Source: Rhizobium sp. Leaf306 (GTDB taxonomy: Bacteria > Pseudomonadota > Alphaproteobacteria > Rhizobiales > Rhizobiaceae). Taken from it: 64,000 bases of DNA. Positions 44,747 to 53,687 of this stretch are shown here, in pieces (within the stretch, counting starts at the first letter, position 1; every line of letters begins with the position of its first letter). The stretch lies in assembly GCF_001423425.1 (NCBI RefSeq), contig NZ_LMNX01000002.1, positions 248,001-312,000 of the forward strand, given 5' to 3'. Below the pieces are notes generated by a model that had not been told where the DNA came from, ran no database searches, and saw nothing but the letters and a program-made list of their open reading frames with translations. The translations under genes were made by a program, and so were the position numbers.

Positions 44747-44961
44747 GGCAACCCGGTACTGTGTCCAAAGGGGAGAATCGAGGCGAATTTCCCTGCGCCC
44801 GGATTAAGGCGAAGCTTTGAATTGGGATATGATAGAAGGGACCAAGGCTCCTTGCATCAACAAGCTTGTTTGAGAATTGCGTGAGGGGCCTTACATCCTT
44901 AGCAAAATAAGCTATTAGGCGCTCTTTAGATGGATGGGGCCCCAGCAAGGCCGGAGTGATC

Positions 44962-45633
44962 ATGGCGCAGAACGACGACAGCTTTTTCCGTGAGGTCAAC
45001 GAAGAACTTCGTTCCGACCAGTTGCAGTATGTGTGGAAGCGCTACAGCCGTATCCTGATCGGCGTTGCCGTTCTCGTCGTCCTCGGCACGGCCGGCTGGC
45101 GCGGGTACGAATACTGGGAAAACCACGGTTCGTCGCAATCGGGTGACCGGTTCATCGCGGCGCTCGATCTGGCCTCGAAGGGCAAGAACGACGAAGCGCT
45201 GGCAGCGCTGTCTGCGATCGAAAAGGATGGCTCCGGCGCCTATCCGGTTCTCGCCAAGATGCGCGCCGGCTCGGTTCAGGCCGCCAAGGGCGATACCGGC
45301 GCTGCCATCTCCACCTTTACCGCGATCGGCGGCGACACTTCAGCGCCGGCCGCGATCCGCGATCTCGCAAAACTGCGCGCCGCATGGCTGCTGATCGACG
45401 CCGGCACCTACGATCAGGTGTCTGCACAGGCGCAGGCCATGGCCAACCAGGGCCAGACGCTTGCCAATTCCGCCCGCGAAGCACTGGGTCTTGCCGCCTA
45501 CAAGGCCGGCAACATGGCGGAAGCCAAGACCTGGTTCCAGCGGATCGCCGAGGATGCCAGTGCGCCGCGCAACGTTGCCAACCGCGCCCAGATCATGCTC
45601 GACAACATCGCCGCATCCGGCAAGGCGCCCTGA
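44962..45633 (+). CDS. YfgM-like membrane-anchored TPR protein
   Basis: This 223-residue protein begins AQNDDSFFREVNEELRSDQLQYVWKRYSRIL and has one membrane helix (about 29-48) followed by a periplasmic TPR region of Ala/Gly-rich helices (LAKMRAGSVQAAKGD, LANSAREALGLAAYKAGNMAEAKTWFQ). It matches the tetratricopeptide family of E. coli YfgM, a BAM-associated/chaperone-linked periplasmic protein. Its gene precedes der by 30 bases on the same strand, a common arrangement in proteobacteria. The exact partner in this species is unknown. Confidence 0.85.
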   Translation: MAQNDDSFFREVNEELRSDQLQYVWKRYSRILIGVAVLVVLGTAGWRGYEYWENHGSSQSGDRFIAALDLASKGKNDEALAALSAIEKDGSGAYPVLAKMRAGSVQAAKGDTGAAISTFTAIGGDTSAPAAIRDLAKLRAAWLLIDAGTYDQVSAQAQAMANQGQTLANSAREALGLAAYKAGNMAEAKTWFQRIAEDASAPRNVANRAQIMLDNIAASGKAP

Positions 45634-45663
45634 TTTTTCGCCACAGGGCAGCAAGGAACGACT

Positions 45664-47094
45664 ATGAGCTTCACCGTCGCCATCGTAGGACGCCCGAATG
45701 TCGGCAAGTCCACGCTCTTCAACCGGCTGGTCGGCAAGAAGCTCGCGCTCGTCGATGACACGCCGGGCGTTACCCGTGACCGCCGCCCGGGCGATGCCAA
45801 GCTGATCGACCTCCGGTTCATCATCATCGATACGGCCGGTCTCGAAGAGGTCGGTCCCGATACGCTCGAGGGCCGCATGCGGGCCCAGACCGAGCTCGCC
45901 ATCGAGGATGCCGACCTGACGCTGTTCGTGGTCGATGCGAAGTTCGGCCTGACGCCGCTCGACAAGACGTTCGGCGAGCTGTTGCGCCGCAGCGGCAAGC
46001 CGGTCGTGCTGGTGGCCAACAAATCCGAAGCCAAGGGTTCCGACGGTGGTTTCTACGATGCCTATACGCTGGGTCTCGGCGAGCCGGTGCCGATTTCTGC
46101 CGAACACGGCCAGGGCATGATCGACCTGCGCGACGCGATCGTCGAGGCGATCGGCGAAGACCGGGCGTTTCCGGAAGGCGACGACGACGAGGCCGAGACG
46201 GATATCGACGTGCGCGACAGCGTGCTGGGCGAAGAGGCCGACGACGAGTTCGAGCCGGCCTATGACGATACCAAGCCGCTGCGGGTTGCCATTATCGGCC
46301 GTCCGAATGCCGGCAAGTCGACGCTGATCAACCGCTTTCTGGGTGAAGACAGGCTGCTGACCGGCCCGGAAGCGGGCATTACCCGCGACAGCATTTCCGT
46401 CGACTGGGAGTGGCGTGGCCGCACGATCAAGATGTTCGACACGGCCGGCATGCGCAAAAAGGCCCGCGTCCAGGAGAAGCTCGAAAAACTGTCCGTCGCC
46501 GACGCGCTGCGGTCGATCCGCTTTGCCGAGACGGTCGTGATCGTGTTCGACGCGACCATCCCGTTCGAGAAGCAGGACCTGCAGCTGGTCGATCTGGTGC
46601 TGCGCGAAGGACGCGCCGCCGTGCTCGCCTTCAACAAGTGGGATCTTGTCGAAGAGCCGCAGGCGGTGCTGGCCGAGCTGCGCGAAAAGACCGAGCGGCT
46701 GCTGCCGCAGGCGCGCGGCATCCGCGCCGTGCCGATTTCCGGCCAGACCGGTTATTCGCTCGACAAGCTGATGCAGAGCATCATCGACACCGACATGGTG
46801 TGGAACAAGCGCATCTCGACGGCCAAGCTCAATCGCTGGCTGGAAGGCACGCAGGTTCAGCATCCGCCACCGGCCGTTTCGGGCCGTCGCCTGAAGCTCA
46901 AATACATGACGCAGGTCAAGGCCCGCCCGCCGGCCTTCATGATTTCCTGCACGCGTCCCGATGCCCTGCCGGAAAGCTACATCCGCTATCTGACCAACGG
47001 CCTGCGCGCCGATTTCCAGATCCCGGGCGTGCCGATCCGCATTCACTTCAAGGCGGGCGAGAACCCGTTCGAAAACCGCCGCAAGAAGCGATAA
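45664..47094 (+). CDS. der: Ribosome-assembly GTPase Der (EngA)
   Basis: This 476-residue protein has two consecutive GTPase domains and a C-terminal KH-like domain. Walker A motifs are [12 protein letters not shown] (near residue 8) and [12 protein letters not shown] (near 210), with DTAG in each. The first domain's G4 motif reads NKSE instead of NKxD, while the second is NKWD. The C-terminal [26 protein letters not shown] contains the conserved KH-domain segment. Der is essential for 50S assembly. An AAGGAA site lies just upstream of the ATG. Confidence 0.97.
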   Translation: MSFTVAIVGRPNVGKSTLFNRLVGKKLALVDDTPGVTRDRRPGDAKLIDLRFIIIDTAGLEEVGPDTLEGRMRAQTELAIEDADLTLFVVDAKFGLTPLDKTFGELLRRSGKPVVLVANKSEAKGSDGGFYDAYTLGLGEPVPISAEHGQGMIDLRDAIVEAIGEDRAFPEGDDDEAETDIDVRDSVLGEEADDEFEPAYDDTKPLRVAIIGRPNAGKSTLINRFLGEDRLLTGPEAGITRDSISVDWEWRGRTIKMFDTAGMRKKARVQEKLEKLSVADALRSIRFAETVVIVFDATIPFEKQDLQLVDLVLREGRAAVLAFNKWDLVEEPQAVLAELREKTERLLPQARGIRAVPISGQTGYSLDKLMQSIIDTDMVWNKRISTAKLNRWLEGTQVQHPPPAVSGRRLKLKYMTQVKARPPAFMISCTRPDALPESYIRYLTNGLRADFQIPGVPIRIHFKAGENPFENRRKKR

Positions 47095-47309
47095 ACCTGC
47101 TCGATGATCGCGTTTAGTGCAGAGCGTCGATCATCAGCAGCACGAGCGATTTCGCCAAATGGTTGAAATATAAGCCAGAACGTGGGCTGAACGCAGCGTC
47201 CGCTAAGGCGTTTCGCGCTCTGCTTGCATTCGGTTCGTCTTTATGATCCACTCCTTCTTGTCGACCCGGTGCTGTGGAGGGCGTTGGGCGGCCTTTTGGG
47301 AGGTTTTTC

Positions 47310-47384
47310 ATGATCGTACTCGGTCTGCTGACTGCCGTGGGTCTTGGTGCTGGTGGTATCGGCTATTTCATCTGGCGCGGATAG
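47310..47384 (+). CDS. Candidate 24-residue membrane mini-protein
   Basis: A 25-codon ORF (ATG 47310, TAG 47382-47384) codes for 24 residues: a Gly/Leu/Ile-rich segment (IVLGLLTAVGLGAGGIGYF) followed by IWRG. It would be a single-pass hydrophobic peptide. GGGAGG ends about six bases before the ATG, a strong ribosome site, which is the main reason for listing it. It lies between der and the glycosyltransferase gene. Conservation is unknown, so it is a candidate only. Confidence 0.45.
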   Translation: MIVLGLLTAVGLGAGGIGYFIWRG

Positions 47385-47455
47385 GCATCAGCGGGACGTG
47401 CCGGTTCGACATGCAGGCTAGCGCATAGAACCCCGGCCACAGCAGCAATATTCGG

Positions 47456-48490
47456 TTATCGCGCAGTCAGCGCCTTGACGCCCTGTACCTTGAGCACGTT
47501 GCCGAGAAACTGTTTCGAGGCGGCTTCCCAGGTGTAGCGGCGGGCAAGGCGACTTGCGTCCTCGCGCCGACACGTCAGTGCTTCCAGGCAGGCAAGCCGC
47601 AGGTCTTCGTTGAGGGCACCGGCGCCTGAGCCCTGTTCGATGATGTCGATCGGACCCATGACCGGATAGGCCGCGACCGGGACGCCGCTTGCCAGCGCCT
47701 CGAGAATGGTGTTGCCGAACGTATCGGTTCTGGACGGGAAGACGAACACGTCGGCCTGGGCGTAGGCGCGTGCCAGGTCTTCTCCCGTTTTCATTCCCGT
47801 GAAAAGCACATGTGGGTAGCGCCGTTGAAGGTCGGCGCGGGCGGGGCCGTCGCCGATCACGACCTTGGAGCCCGGCAGATCGAGATCGAGAAAGGCGGGC
47901 AGGTTTTTCTCCACGGCGACTCGGCCGACCGTCATGAAGATCGGGCGCGGCAGGTCGAAGGGCTTGGCCTCGAGTGCCACCGGGTGAAACACCGTCTGAT
48001 CGATTCCGCGGCTCCAGCGCAGAAGATTTTTCACGCCGAGCTTGTGCAGTTCCCGCTCAAGGCTCGCGGTTGCCACCATGCAGCCGTTGCCGGCATTGTG
48101 GAACCAGCGGACGAAGCCGTTGAGCAGCCGGATCGGCACCGGAAAGCGGGCGGCCACATATTCCGGAAAACGCGTGTGATAACTGGTGGAGAACGGCATG
48201 CCGTTCTTCAGGCACCAGCGGCGGGCCGCAAGTCCGAGCGGGCCTTCCGTTGCAATATGCACGGCGGATGGCTGGGTTCCTTCGATGGTCGCGGCGACGC
48301 TGCGGAAGCTTGCGACCGAAAGGCGGATTTCCGGATAGGTCGGGCAGGGGATGCTTGAGAAATCCAGCGGCGTCACCATCGAGACATTGATGCCCATGCA
48401 TGCCAGTTCGCGGTTGGTATTTTCGATCGAACGTACGACGCCATTGACCTGTGGATACCAGGCGTCGGTTACAATGGTAATCCTTGTCAT
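47456..48490 (-). CDS. Glycosyltransferase, GT4 family
   Basis: This 344-residue protein has the GT-B/GT4 fold: ITIVTDAWYPQVNGVVRS at the N-terminus, KNLLRWSRGIDQTVFHP, FMTVGRVAVEKNLPAFLDL, and the C-terminal EX7E-like stretch FPSRTDTFGNTILEALASGVPVAAYPVMGP, read in parts. It is like the bacterial 1,2-diacylglycerol or mannosyl glycosyltransferases, but the donor and acceptor are unassigned. The ATG at 48490 gives the MTRITIV start. It is divergent from the acyltransferase gene, 191 bases away. Confidence 0.9.
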   Translation of the reverse strand: MTRITIVTDAWYPQVNGVVRSIENTNRELACMGINVSMVTPLDFSSIPCPTYPEIRLSVASFRSVAATIEGTQPSAVHIATEGPLGLAARRWCLKNGMPFSTSYHTRFPEYVAARFPVPIRLLNGFVRWFHNAGNGCMVATASLERELHKLGVKNLLRWSRGIDQTVFHPVALEAKPFDLPRPIFMTVGRVAVEKNLPAFLDLDLPGSKVVIGDGPARADLQRRYPHVLFTGMKTGEDLARAYAQADVFVFPSRTDTFGNTILEALASGVPVAAYPVMGPIDIIEQGSGAGALNEDLRLACLEALTCRREDASRLARRYTWEAASKQFLGNVLKVQGVKALTAR

Positions 48491-48681
48491 GGTTTGACCC
48501 GGCCCCGTTGCCATGCCGGAACCGACTCGCGGCTGCCGACCATGTTTTCCGTTCCTTCATCGGAAAATATTGTAACAGGGCGATGAAGACGCGCTCTCAA
48601 CGTTTGATTGTCGAAGCCGAACGCTGCTCGCAGCACCCCTCAGCAATGGACTTCCGCGGCCGGGATTGGTAGAGCCCCGGC

Positions 48682-50727
48682 ATGCAGTACAGACCAGAAA
48701 TCGATGGGCTGCGCGCGATCGCCGTCGTTCCCGTCATCCTCTTCCACACCGGTCTCGGGTTAATGCCGGGTGGCTTTGTCGGCGTCGACGTGTTCTTCGT
48801 CATCAGCGGCTACCTGATCACCGCGATCATTCTCAACGACCTGGCGAAAGACCGTTTCAGCATCGTCAATTTCTACGAGCGGCGGGTGCGGCGCATCGCG
48901 CCGGCGCTGCTTGTGGTGTGCATTGCCTGTCTGCCCTTTGCGGCTCTGTGGATGCTGCCATCGGAACTGGACGATTTCGGCAAGGACCTGTTCCACTCGC
49001 TGCTGATGGTTTCCAACTTCGAGCTTTGGGACAATACGGGATATTTTTCGCCCAGTACCGAACTGAAGCCGCTGCTGCATACGTGGTCGCTATCGGTGGA
49101 AGAGCAGTTCTATCTGGTGTTTCCGGTGCTTCTGTGGATGGTGCGCAAGCAGACGCGGCAGGTGATCTTCCGCATCGTGGCGGTTTTGGCGCTGATCAGC
49201 CTGTTTCTGGCATGGCCGGTTTCAAGGGTCGATCCGGTCGCGAATTTCTATCTCCCCTTTACCCGTTTCTGGGAACTTGCCGCAGGCGCGCTTTTGGCGA
49301 TCGGCGGCATACCGACCCGTTACTCTGAGCGGACCCGATCGGCCCTGGGGCTTGCTGGCCTTATCCTGATCGTCGGCAGTTGCCTGTTCCTGACATCCGA
49401 GCTGAAATGGCCGGGACCGGTGACGCTGGCGCCGGTCGTCGGCACGCTTCTGGTGATCGCCTTTGCCGGTCCGGGCAATCTTGCCGGACGGCTGCTTTCG
49501 CTTCGGCCGCTGGTGGCGATCGGGCTGATCAGCTACAGCCTCTATCTCTGGCATCAGCCGGTGTTCGCCTTTGCCCGTCTGCGCTCGATGGACATGCTGC
49601 CGGGCTGGTCCTACGGGCTGCTGGTGGCGCTCGTGTTTGCGCTGGCAATCGCAAGCTATTTTCTGGTGGAACAGCCGTTCCGGAAGCCGCAGGTCGGCCG
49701 TCGCTTGGTGTTTTCCCTCAGCGGGTCCTTGGCGGCGGTGCTGGTGGTGCTCGGCATCGTGACCACCAACGCGCAGGGCTTTCCGGGCCGCGATCCCGTG
49801 CTCACAGCCATGGGGGAGCCGAGCCTCGGCATCGGCAAGATCTGCAACGGCGAAGTGCGGCCGGATGTCTGTACGATCGGTCAGGGCCCGGAAATGGCGG
49901 TCTGGGGCGATTCGCTGGCGATGCATCTGGTCGACGGGTTGGCGGCGTCCATGCACGATACGCCGGCCGATCAGGGCGAGGGACTGGTGCAGCTTCACAA
50001 GAACAGCTGCGCGTTTCCAACCGGCATCGCGCCCATTCCGCTCAACGATTCCGCGTCATGGCCGCTCGACTGCATTCGTCACAACGAGGCGGTAAAGGCC
50101 TATCTTGCAAAGACGCCCTCGCTGCGCACCGTCGTGCTCGGATCGCAGTACCTGACCTATCTCAGATCTGACCGCCGGGTGATGACGGCGCAAGGCCAGG
50201 CGATGCGGACGGATTACGGCCGGATGCTTGCCGAGGTCGAGGCGACTGCCGACTGGCTGCGCTCGATCGGTCTGAGGCCGGTGTTCATGGCGCCGCCGCC
50301 GCGCGATGGTCGCGATATCGGCCGCTGTGTCGTGCGAAGCGCCATGCTGGATGTTGCAGACACGCCCTGCATGATGGAGCGGGAGGAACAGCGCGCCCAT
50401 GATGCCCTCGTGGAGCGGCTGATGGCGGACGTTTCGAAGCGGTTCCCGGTCGTGTCGCTCGAAGATTATCTCTGCGACGAGAAAAGCTGCCGGGTGGTGG
50501 ATGACGGCGTTTCGCTGTTCCTCGACGACGAGCATTTTTCGCATCTGGGGTCGATCCATCTCGGTAAGACGCTCGATCTCTACGACGCGCTGACGGATGC
50601 CGCGCAACACGGTTGCGAGGCTGGCGTGAAGGTGGGCGAGCCGAAAGGGATCTGCCAGCTCAAGCCGACACATCCGATCGCGGTGGTTCAGCCGGGCAGA
50701 AGCTCCGGACTGATCAGCGCGCCGTGA
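48682..50727 (+). CDS. Acyltransferase-3/SGNH fusion (OafA/YrhL type)
   Basis: This 681-residue protein has an N-terminal acyltransferase-3 domain with ten or so membrane helices, starting YRPEIDGLRAIAVVPVILFH and including FVGVDVFFVISGYLITAI, and a C-terminal SGNH hydrolase-like periplasmic domain beginning near residue 400 (VWGDSLAMHL) with a late DDEHFSHLG segment holding the Asp-His pair. Such proteins O-acetylate surface polysaccharides or peptidoglycan. It overlaps the convergent kdgK 3' end by 40 bases. The target polymer is unknown. Confidence 0.9.
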   Translation: MQYRPEIDGLRAIAVVPVILFHTGLGLMPGGFVGVDVFFVISGYLITAIILNDLAKDRFSIVNFYERRVRRIAPALLVVCIACLPFAALWMLPSELDDFGKDLFHSLLMVSNFELWDNTGYFSPSTELKPLLHTWSLSVEEQFYLVFPVLLWMVRKQTRQVIFRIVAVLALISLFLAWPVSRVDPVANFYLPFTRFWELAAGALLAIGGIPTRYSERTRSALGLAGLILIVGSCLFLTSELKWPGPVTLAPVVGTLLVIAFAGPGNLAGRLLSLRPLVAIGLISYSLYLWHQPVFAFARLRSMDMLPGWSYGLLVALVFALAIASYFLVEQPFRKPQVGRRLVFSLSGSLAAVLVVLGIVTTNAQGFPGRDPVLTAMGEPSLGIGKICNGEVRPDVCTIGQGPEMAVWGDSLAMHLVDGLAASMHDTPADQGEGLVQLHKNSCAFPTGIAPIPLNDSASWPLDCIRHNEAVKAYLAKTPSLRTVVLGSQYLTYLRSDRRVMTAQGQAMRTDYGRMLAEVEATADWLRSIGLRPVFMAPPPRDGRDIGRCVVRSAMLDVADTPCMMEREEQRAHDALVERLMADVSKRFPVVSLEDYLCDEKSCRVVDDGVSLFLDDEHFSHLGSIHLGKTLDLYDALTDAAQHGCEAGVKVGEPKGICQLKPTHPIAVVQPGRSSGLISAP

Positions 50728-51599
50728 TGGCCGATGACGGTGGCGGCGACTGCGGCGCCGTAGGCTGCGGCTTCGTGCGGTGCGGCGCCGCTTAAGTACT
50801 TCGACAGGAAGCCGGCGTTGAAACTGTCGCCGGCGCTGGTCGTGTCGACCACCTTGCCGGTGGTGACGGCCGGTGCATGACCGGTCACGCCCGACAGGCT
50901 GAAGGTTGCGCCTTCTGCGCCGTTCTTGACCACGACATCCGTGACGCCGAGACCATGGTAGCGGGCGATCGTATCGGCCACCGTGGCATCGCCGAAATAA
51001 GTCGCTTCATCGTCGAAGCTTGGGAGAACGATGGTGGCGGCTCTTGCGCCATCCTCGATCGTCTTCAGCATGATGTCCCGGCTCACCCACAGGCGCGGGC
51101 GAAGGTTCGGATCGAAGGCGACCGTCTTGCCGGCGGCCTTGGCGCGGCGCAGTTCCGATAAAAGCGTCTCGACCGCTTCCGGTGCCAGGATGCCGAGCGT
51201 GATGCCGGAGAAATAGATGATGTCGGCGGTTTCGATTGCCGAGCGCAGGTGCTCGGCGTCGTCTGCGAGCTTGCGCGCGGCAGCGCTGTCGCGCCAGTAG
51301 CTGAAGGTGCGCTCGCCATTCTTGAGGGTGATCAGGTAGAGGCCGGGCGTCTTGCCGGGGATGCGGCGGATGAGGCCGGTGCCGATGCCGGCTTTCTCCA
51401 TCATCCCAAGCATATCCGACGACATCGGATCGTCGCCGACTACGGTCAGATAGTCCACCGACCAGTCTTTGGAGAGGCAGGCGCGGGCATACCAGGCCGT
51501 ATTGAACGTATCGCCGGCAAAGCCCTTGCGCAGCAGGCCTTCACCCGCCTGCGACAGTTCCACCATGCATTCGCCGATCGAAAGAAGCTTTCCGCCCAA
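50688..51599 (-). CDS. kdgK: 2-keto-3-deoxygluconate kinase (PfkB family)
   Basis: This 303-residue sugar kinase has the KdgK-type N-terminus GGKLLSIGECMVELSQAGEGLLRKGFAGDTFNTAWYA (read in parts) and the C-terminal PfkB motif VVDTTSAGDSFNAGFLSKYL, with DTTSAGDSF as the anion hole and catalytic aspartate. It should phosphorylate 2-keto-3-deoxygluconate in the Entner-Doudoroff entry. The start is a TTG, chosen because GGGAGGG ends eight bases before it; the nearest ATG is out of frame. Divergent from the alpha-glucosidase gene. Confidence 0.86.
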   Translation of the reverse strand: MGGKLLSIGECMVELSQAGEGLLRKGFAGDTFNTAWYARACLSKDWSVDYLTVVGDDPMSSDMLGMMEKAGIGTGLIRRIPGKTPGLYLITLKNGERTFSYWRDSAAARKLADDAEHLRSAIETADIIYFSGITLGILAPEAVETLLSELRRAKAAGKTVAFDPNLRPRLWVSRDIMLKTIEDGARAATIVLPSFDDEATYFGDATVADTIARYHGLGVTDVVVKNGAEGATFSLSGVTGHAPAVTTGKVVDTTSAGDSFNAGFLSKYLSGAAPHEAAAYGAAVAATVIGHHGALISPELLPG

Positions 51600-51755
51600 T
51601 TGTCATCCCTCCCATGGGTTTGACGCTCGAATAAGCTGAAGCGTCCGCCATGACAAGAGTGTGTGGCGGTTCGTTTCCGCGTTGTCTTTTGATGGCATGG
51701 CTCTAGTTTGGGACCAAGGTTGGAATGAGCGATTTTCAAGAAGGAGCATTGTGGA

Positions 51756-53417
51756 ATGGTATTGGAGACCACGAGGGACACCACTCGCAAGGTTGACGGC
51801 AACTGGTGGCGCGGTGCGGTGATCTACCAGATCTATCCGCGATCCTTCCAGGACACGACCGGCGACGGACTGGGCGATATCAAGGGGATTACCCAGCGCC
51901 TGCCGCATGTGGCTTCGCTCGGCGTCGATGCGATCTGGCTGTCGCCGTTTTTCACCTCGCCGATGGCCGACATGGGCTATGACGTTTCCGATTACTGCAA
52001 TGTCGACCCGATGTTCGGAACGCTTGCCGATTTCGACGAGATGATGACAGAGGCGCATCGCCTCGGCCTCAAGGTGATCATCGACCAGGTCATTTCGCAT
52101 ACATCCGACCGGCATCCGTGGTTTATCGAAAGCCGCTCCAGCCGCACCAATCCCAAGGCCGACTGGTATGTCTGGGCCGACCCCAAGCCCGACGGCACGG
52201 CTCCGACCAACTGGCTGTCGATCTTCGGCGGACCGGGCTGGGAATGGGACGGTGTGCGCAAGCAGTACTACATGCACAACTTCCTGATATCGCAGCCGGA
52301 CCTTAACTTCCACAATCCCGATGTGCAGGACGCGATGCTGGATACGGTGCGCTTCTGGCTCGACCGTGGCGTCGACGGCTTCAGGCTCGATACCGTGAAC
52401 TACTATTTCCACGACAAGCAACTGCGCAGCAACCCGCCGATGGTCTATGACACCGACGGCGCCGGCATGGAGACGGATACCAATCCGTATTCGATGCAGA
52501 ACCATCTCTACGACAAGACGCAGCCGGAAAATATCGGCTTTCTGAAGCGGCTGCGGGCGCTGCTCGACAGCTACGACAACCGCGCCTCGGTGGGCGAAGT
52601 GGGCGACGGGCCGCGTTCGCTGAACACGCTCGCGCTCTATACGACCGGCGACGACAAGCTGCACATGTGCTACACGTTCGACCTGCTGGGCCCGGCGTTT
52701 TCTGCCGCCTATATCCGCAAGGTGATGCAGACCGTGCTTGATACGGTGGTGAACGGCTGGGTGTGCTGGGCGTTTTCCAACCACGACGTGGTGCGTCACG
52801 TGACCCGCTTTACCGAGGATCCGTCCGAGCAGGACCGCGTCGCCAAATTGTCCGCAACGCTGATCTCTGTCTTGCGCGGTTCGATCTGCCTCTACCAGGG
52901 CGAGGAGCTGGGCCTGAGCGAAGCGGAACTGACTTACGAGGATCTGCGCGACCCCTACGGCATCCGCTTCTGGCCGGCCTTCAAGGGCCGCGACGGATGC
53001 CGCACGCCGATGGTGTGGGAAGCGGGCGAGACCCATGCGGGCTTCAGCGAGGGCGCCAAGACATGGCTGCCCATTCCGGCCGATCACGCCAGCCGTTCGG
53101 TGGATGCGCAGGAGGCAATGCCGGATTCGGTGCTGCAGCACTACCGCGAAACCTTCGCCTTCCGCAAAAACCACCATGCGCTGATCGACGGCGACATGAC
53201 GTTTATCGAGACCAACCAGGACCTGCTCGCCTTCGTCCGCGAAAAGGGCGGTGAGAAGCTGCTGTTCGTGTTCAACCTGACCCGCGAGCCGCAAAACTTC
53301 GTGCTGCCCAAGCGGATGGGCGACGTGATGCCGGTCGATCTTCCGGGGTTTGTGTCGAAGCTGGAAGCGGGTGCCGTGAAGCTCGATGCGCTGGATGTGT
53401 TCTGCGCGCGGGTGTGA
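51756..53417 (+). CDS. aglA: Alpha-glucosidase, GH13 family
   Basis: This 553-residue GH13 enzyme has the conserved regions in order: YQIYPRSFQDTTGDGLGDIKGI at the N-terminus, VIIDQVISHTSDRHPWF (region I), GFRLDTVNYYFHD (region II with nucleophile Asp), ASVGEVGDG (region III with acid Glu), and AFSNHDVVRH (region IV). It is like the AglA alpha-glucosidases of rhizobia, which split sucrose, trehalose or maltose-type sugars, often next to an aglEFG transporter; none is present. No signal peptide, so cytoplasmic. AAGGAG precedes the ATG. kdgK is divergent. Confidence 0.9.
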   Translation: MVLETTRDTTRKVDGNWWRGAVIYQIYPRSFQDTTGDGLGDIKGITQRLPHVASLGVDAIWLSPFFTSPMADMGYDVSDYCNVDPMFGTLADFDEMMTEAHRLGLKVIIDQVISHTSDRHPWFIESRSSRTNPKADWYVWADPKPDGTAPTNWLSIFGGPGWEWDGVRKQYYMHNFLISQPDLNFHNPDVQDAMLDTVRFWLDRGVDGFRLDTVNYYFHDKQLRSNPPMVYDTDGAGMETDTNPYSMQNHLYDKTQPENIGFLKRLRALLDSYDNRASVGEVGDGPRSLNTLALYTTGDDKLHMCYTFDLLGPAFSAAYIRKVMQTVLDTVVNGWVCWAFSNHDVVRHVTRFTEDPSEQDRVAKLSATLISVLRGSICLYQGEELGLSEAELTYEDLRDPYGIRFWPAFKGRDGCRTPMVWEAGETHAGFSEGAKTWLPIPADHASRSVDAQEAMPDSVLQHYRETFAFRKNHHALIDGDMTFIETNQDLLAFVREKGGEKLLFVFNLTREPQNFVLPKRMGDVMPVDLPGFVSKLEAGAVKLDALDVFCARV

Positions 53418-53464
53418 TGGCGTAGGTGTGAGTGGGATGGGAGGGGGAGGCAATCTTCCCCTCT

Positions 53465-53569
53465 TTCCTGTGATTGCCACAGGAATTTTGCCGACGCGTC
53501 GGTAGGGCGACGACGGTTCTTTCAGCCCAAGGACTTGGGCTGACTGGGTTCCTGTGACGAGCACAGGAA
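53465..53569. repeat. Palindromic mosaic repeat, diverged copy C
   Basis: Two copies of the unit TTCCTGTG-N5-CACAGGAA (53465-53485 and 53549-53569) flank an inner hairpin with arms AGCCCAAG/CTTGGGCT (within 53523-53542). The layout equals copies A and B but the loop sequence is unrelated. Confidence 0.75.
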
Positions 53570-53687
53570 TGCGGGAGTGTGGGGGACTGTGGGCGCAAAA
53601 CTATCGGCGCCGGTGCCTGTGGATTGGTGCGGGGAGCAAGACGTTTTGGGTGGTTCAACGCCCGTTGATCCCCACCGCTTTCCCCAA

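Noticed and set aside
51603..53564. A 653-codon open frame on the minus strand across aglA
   Set aside because: It is antisense to the GH13 gene, which carries all four conserved regions.
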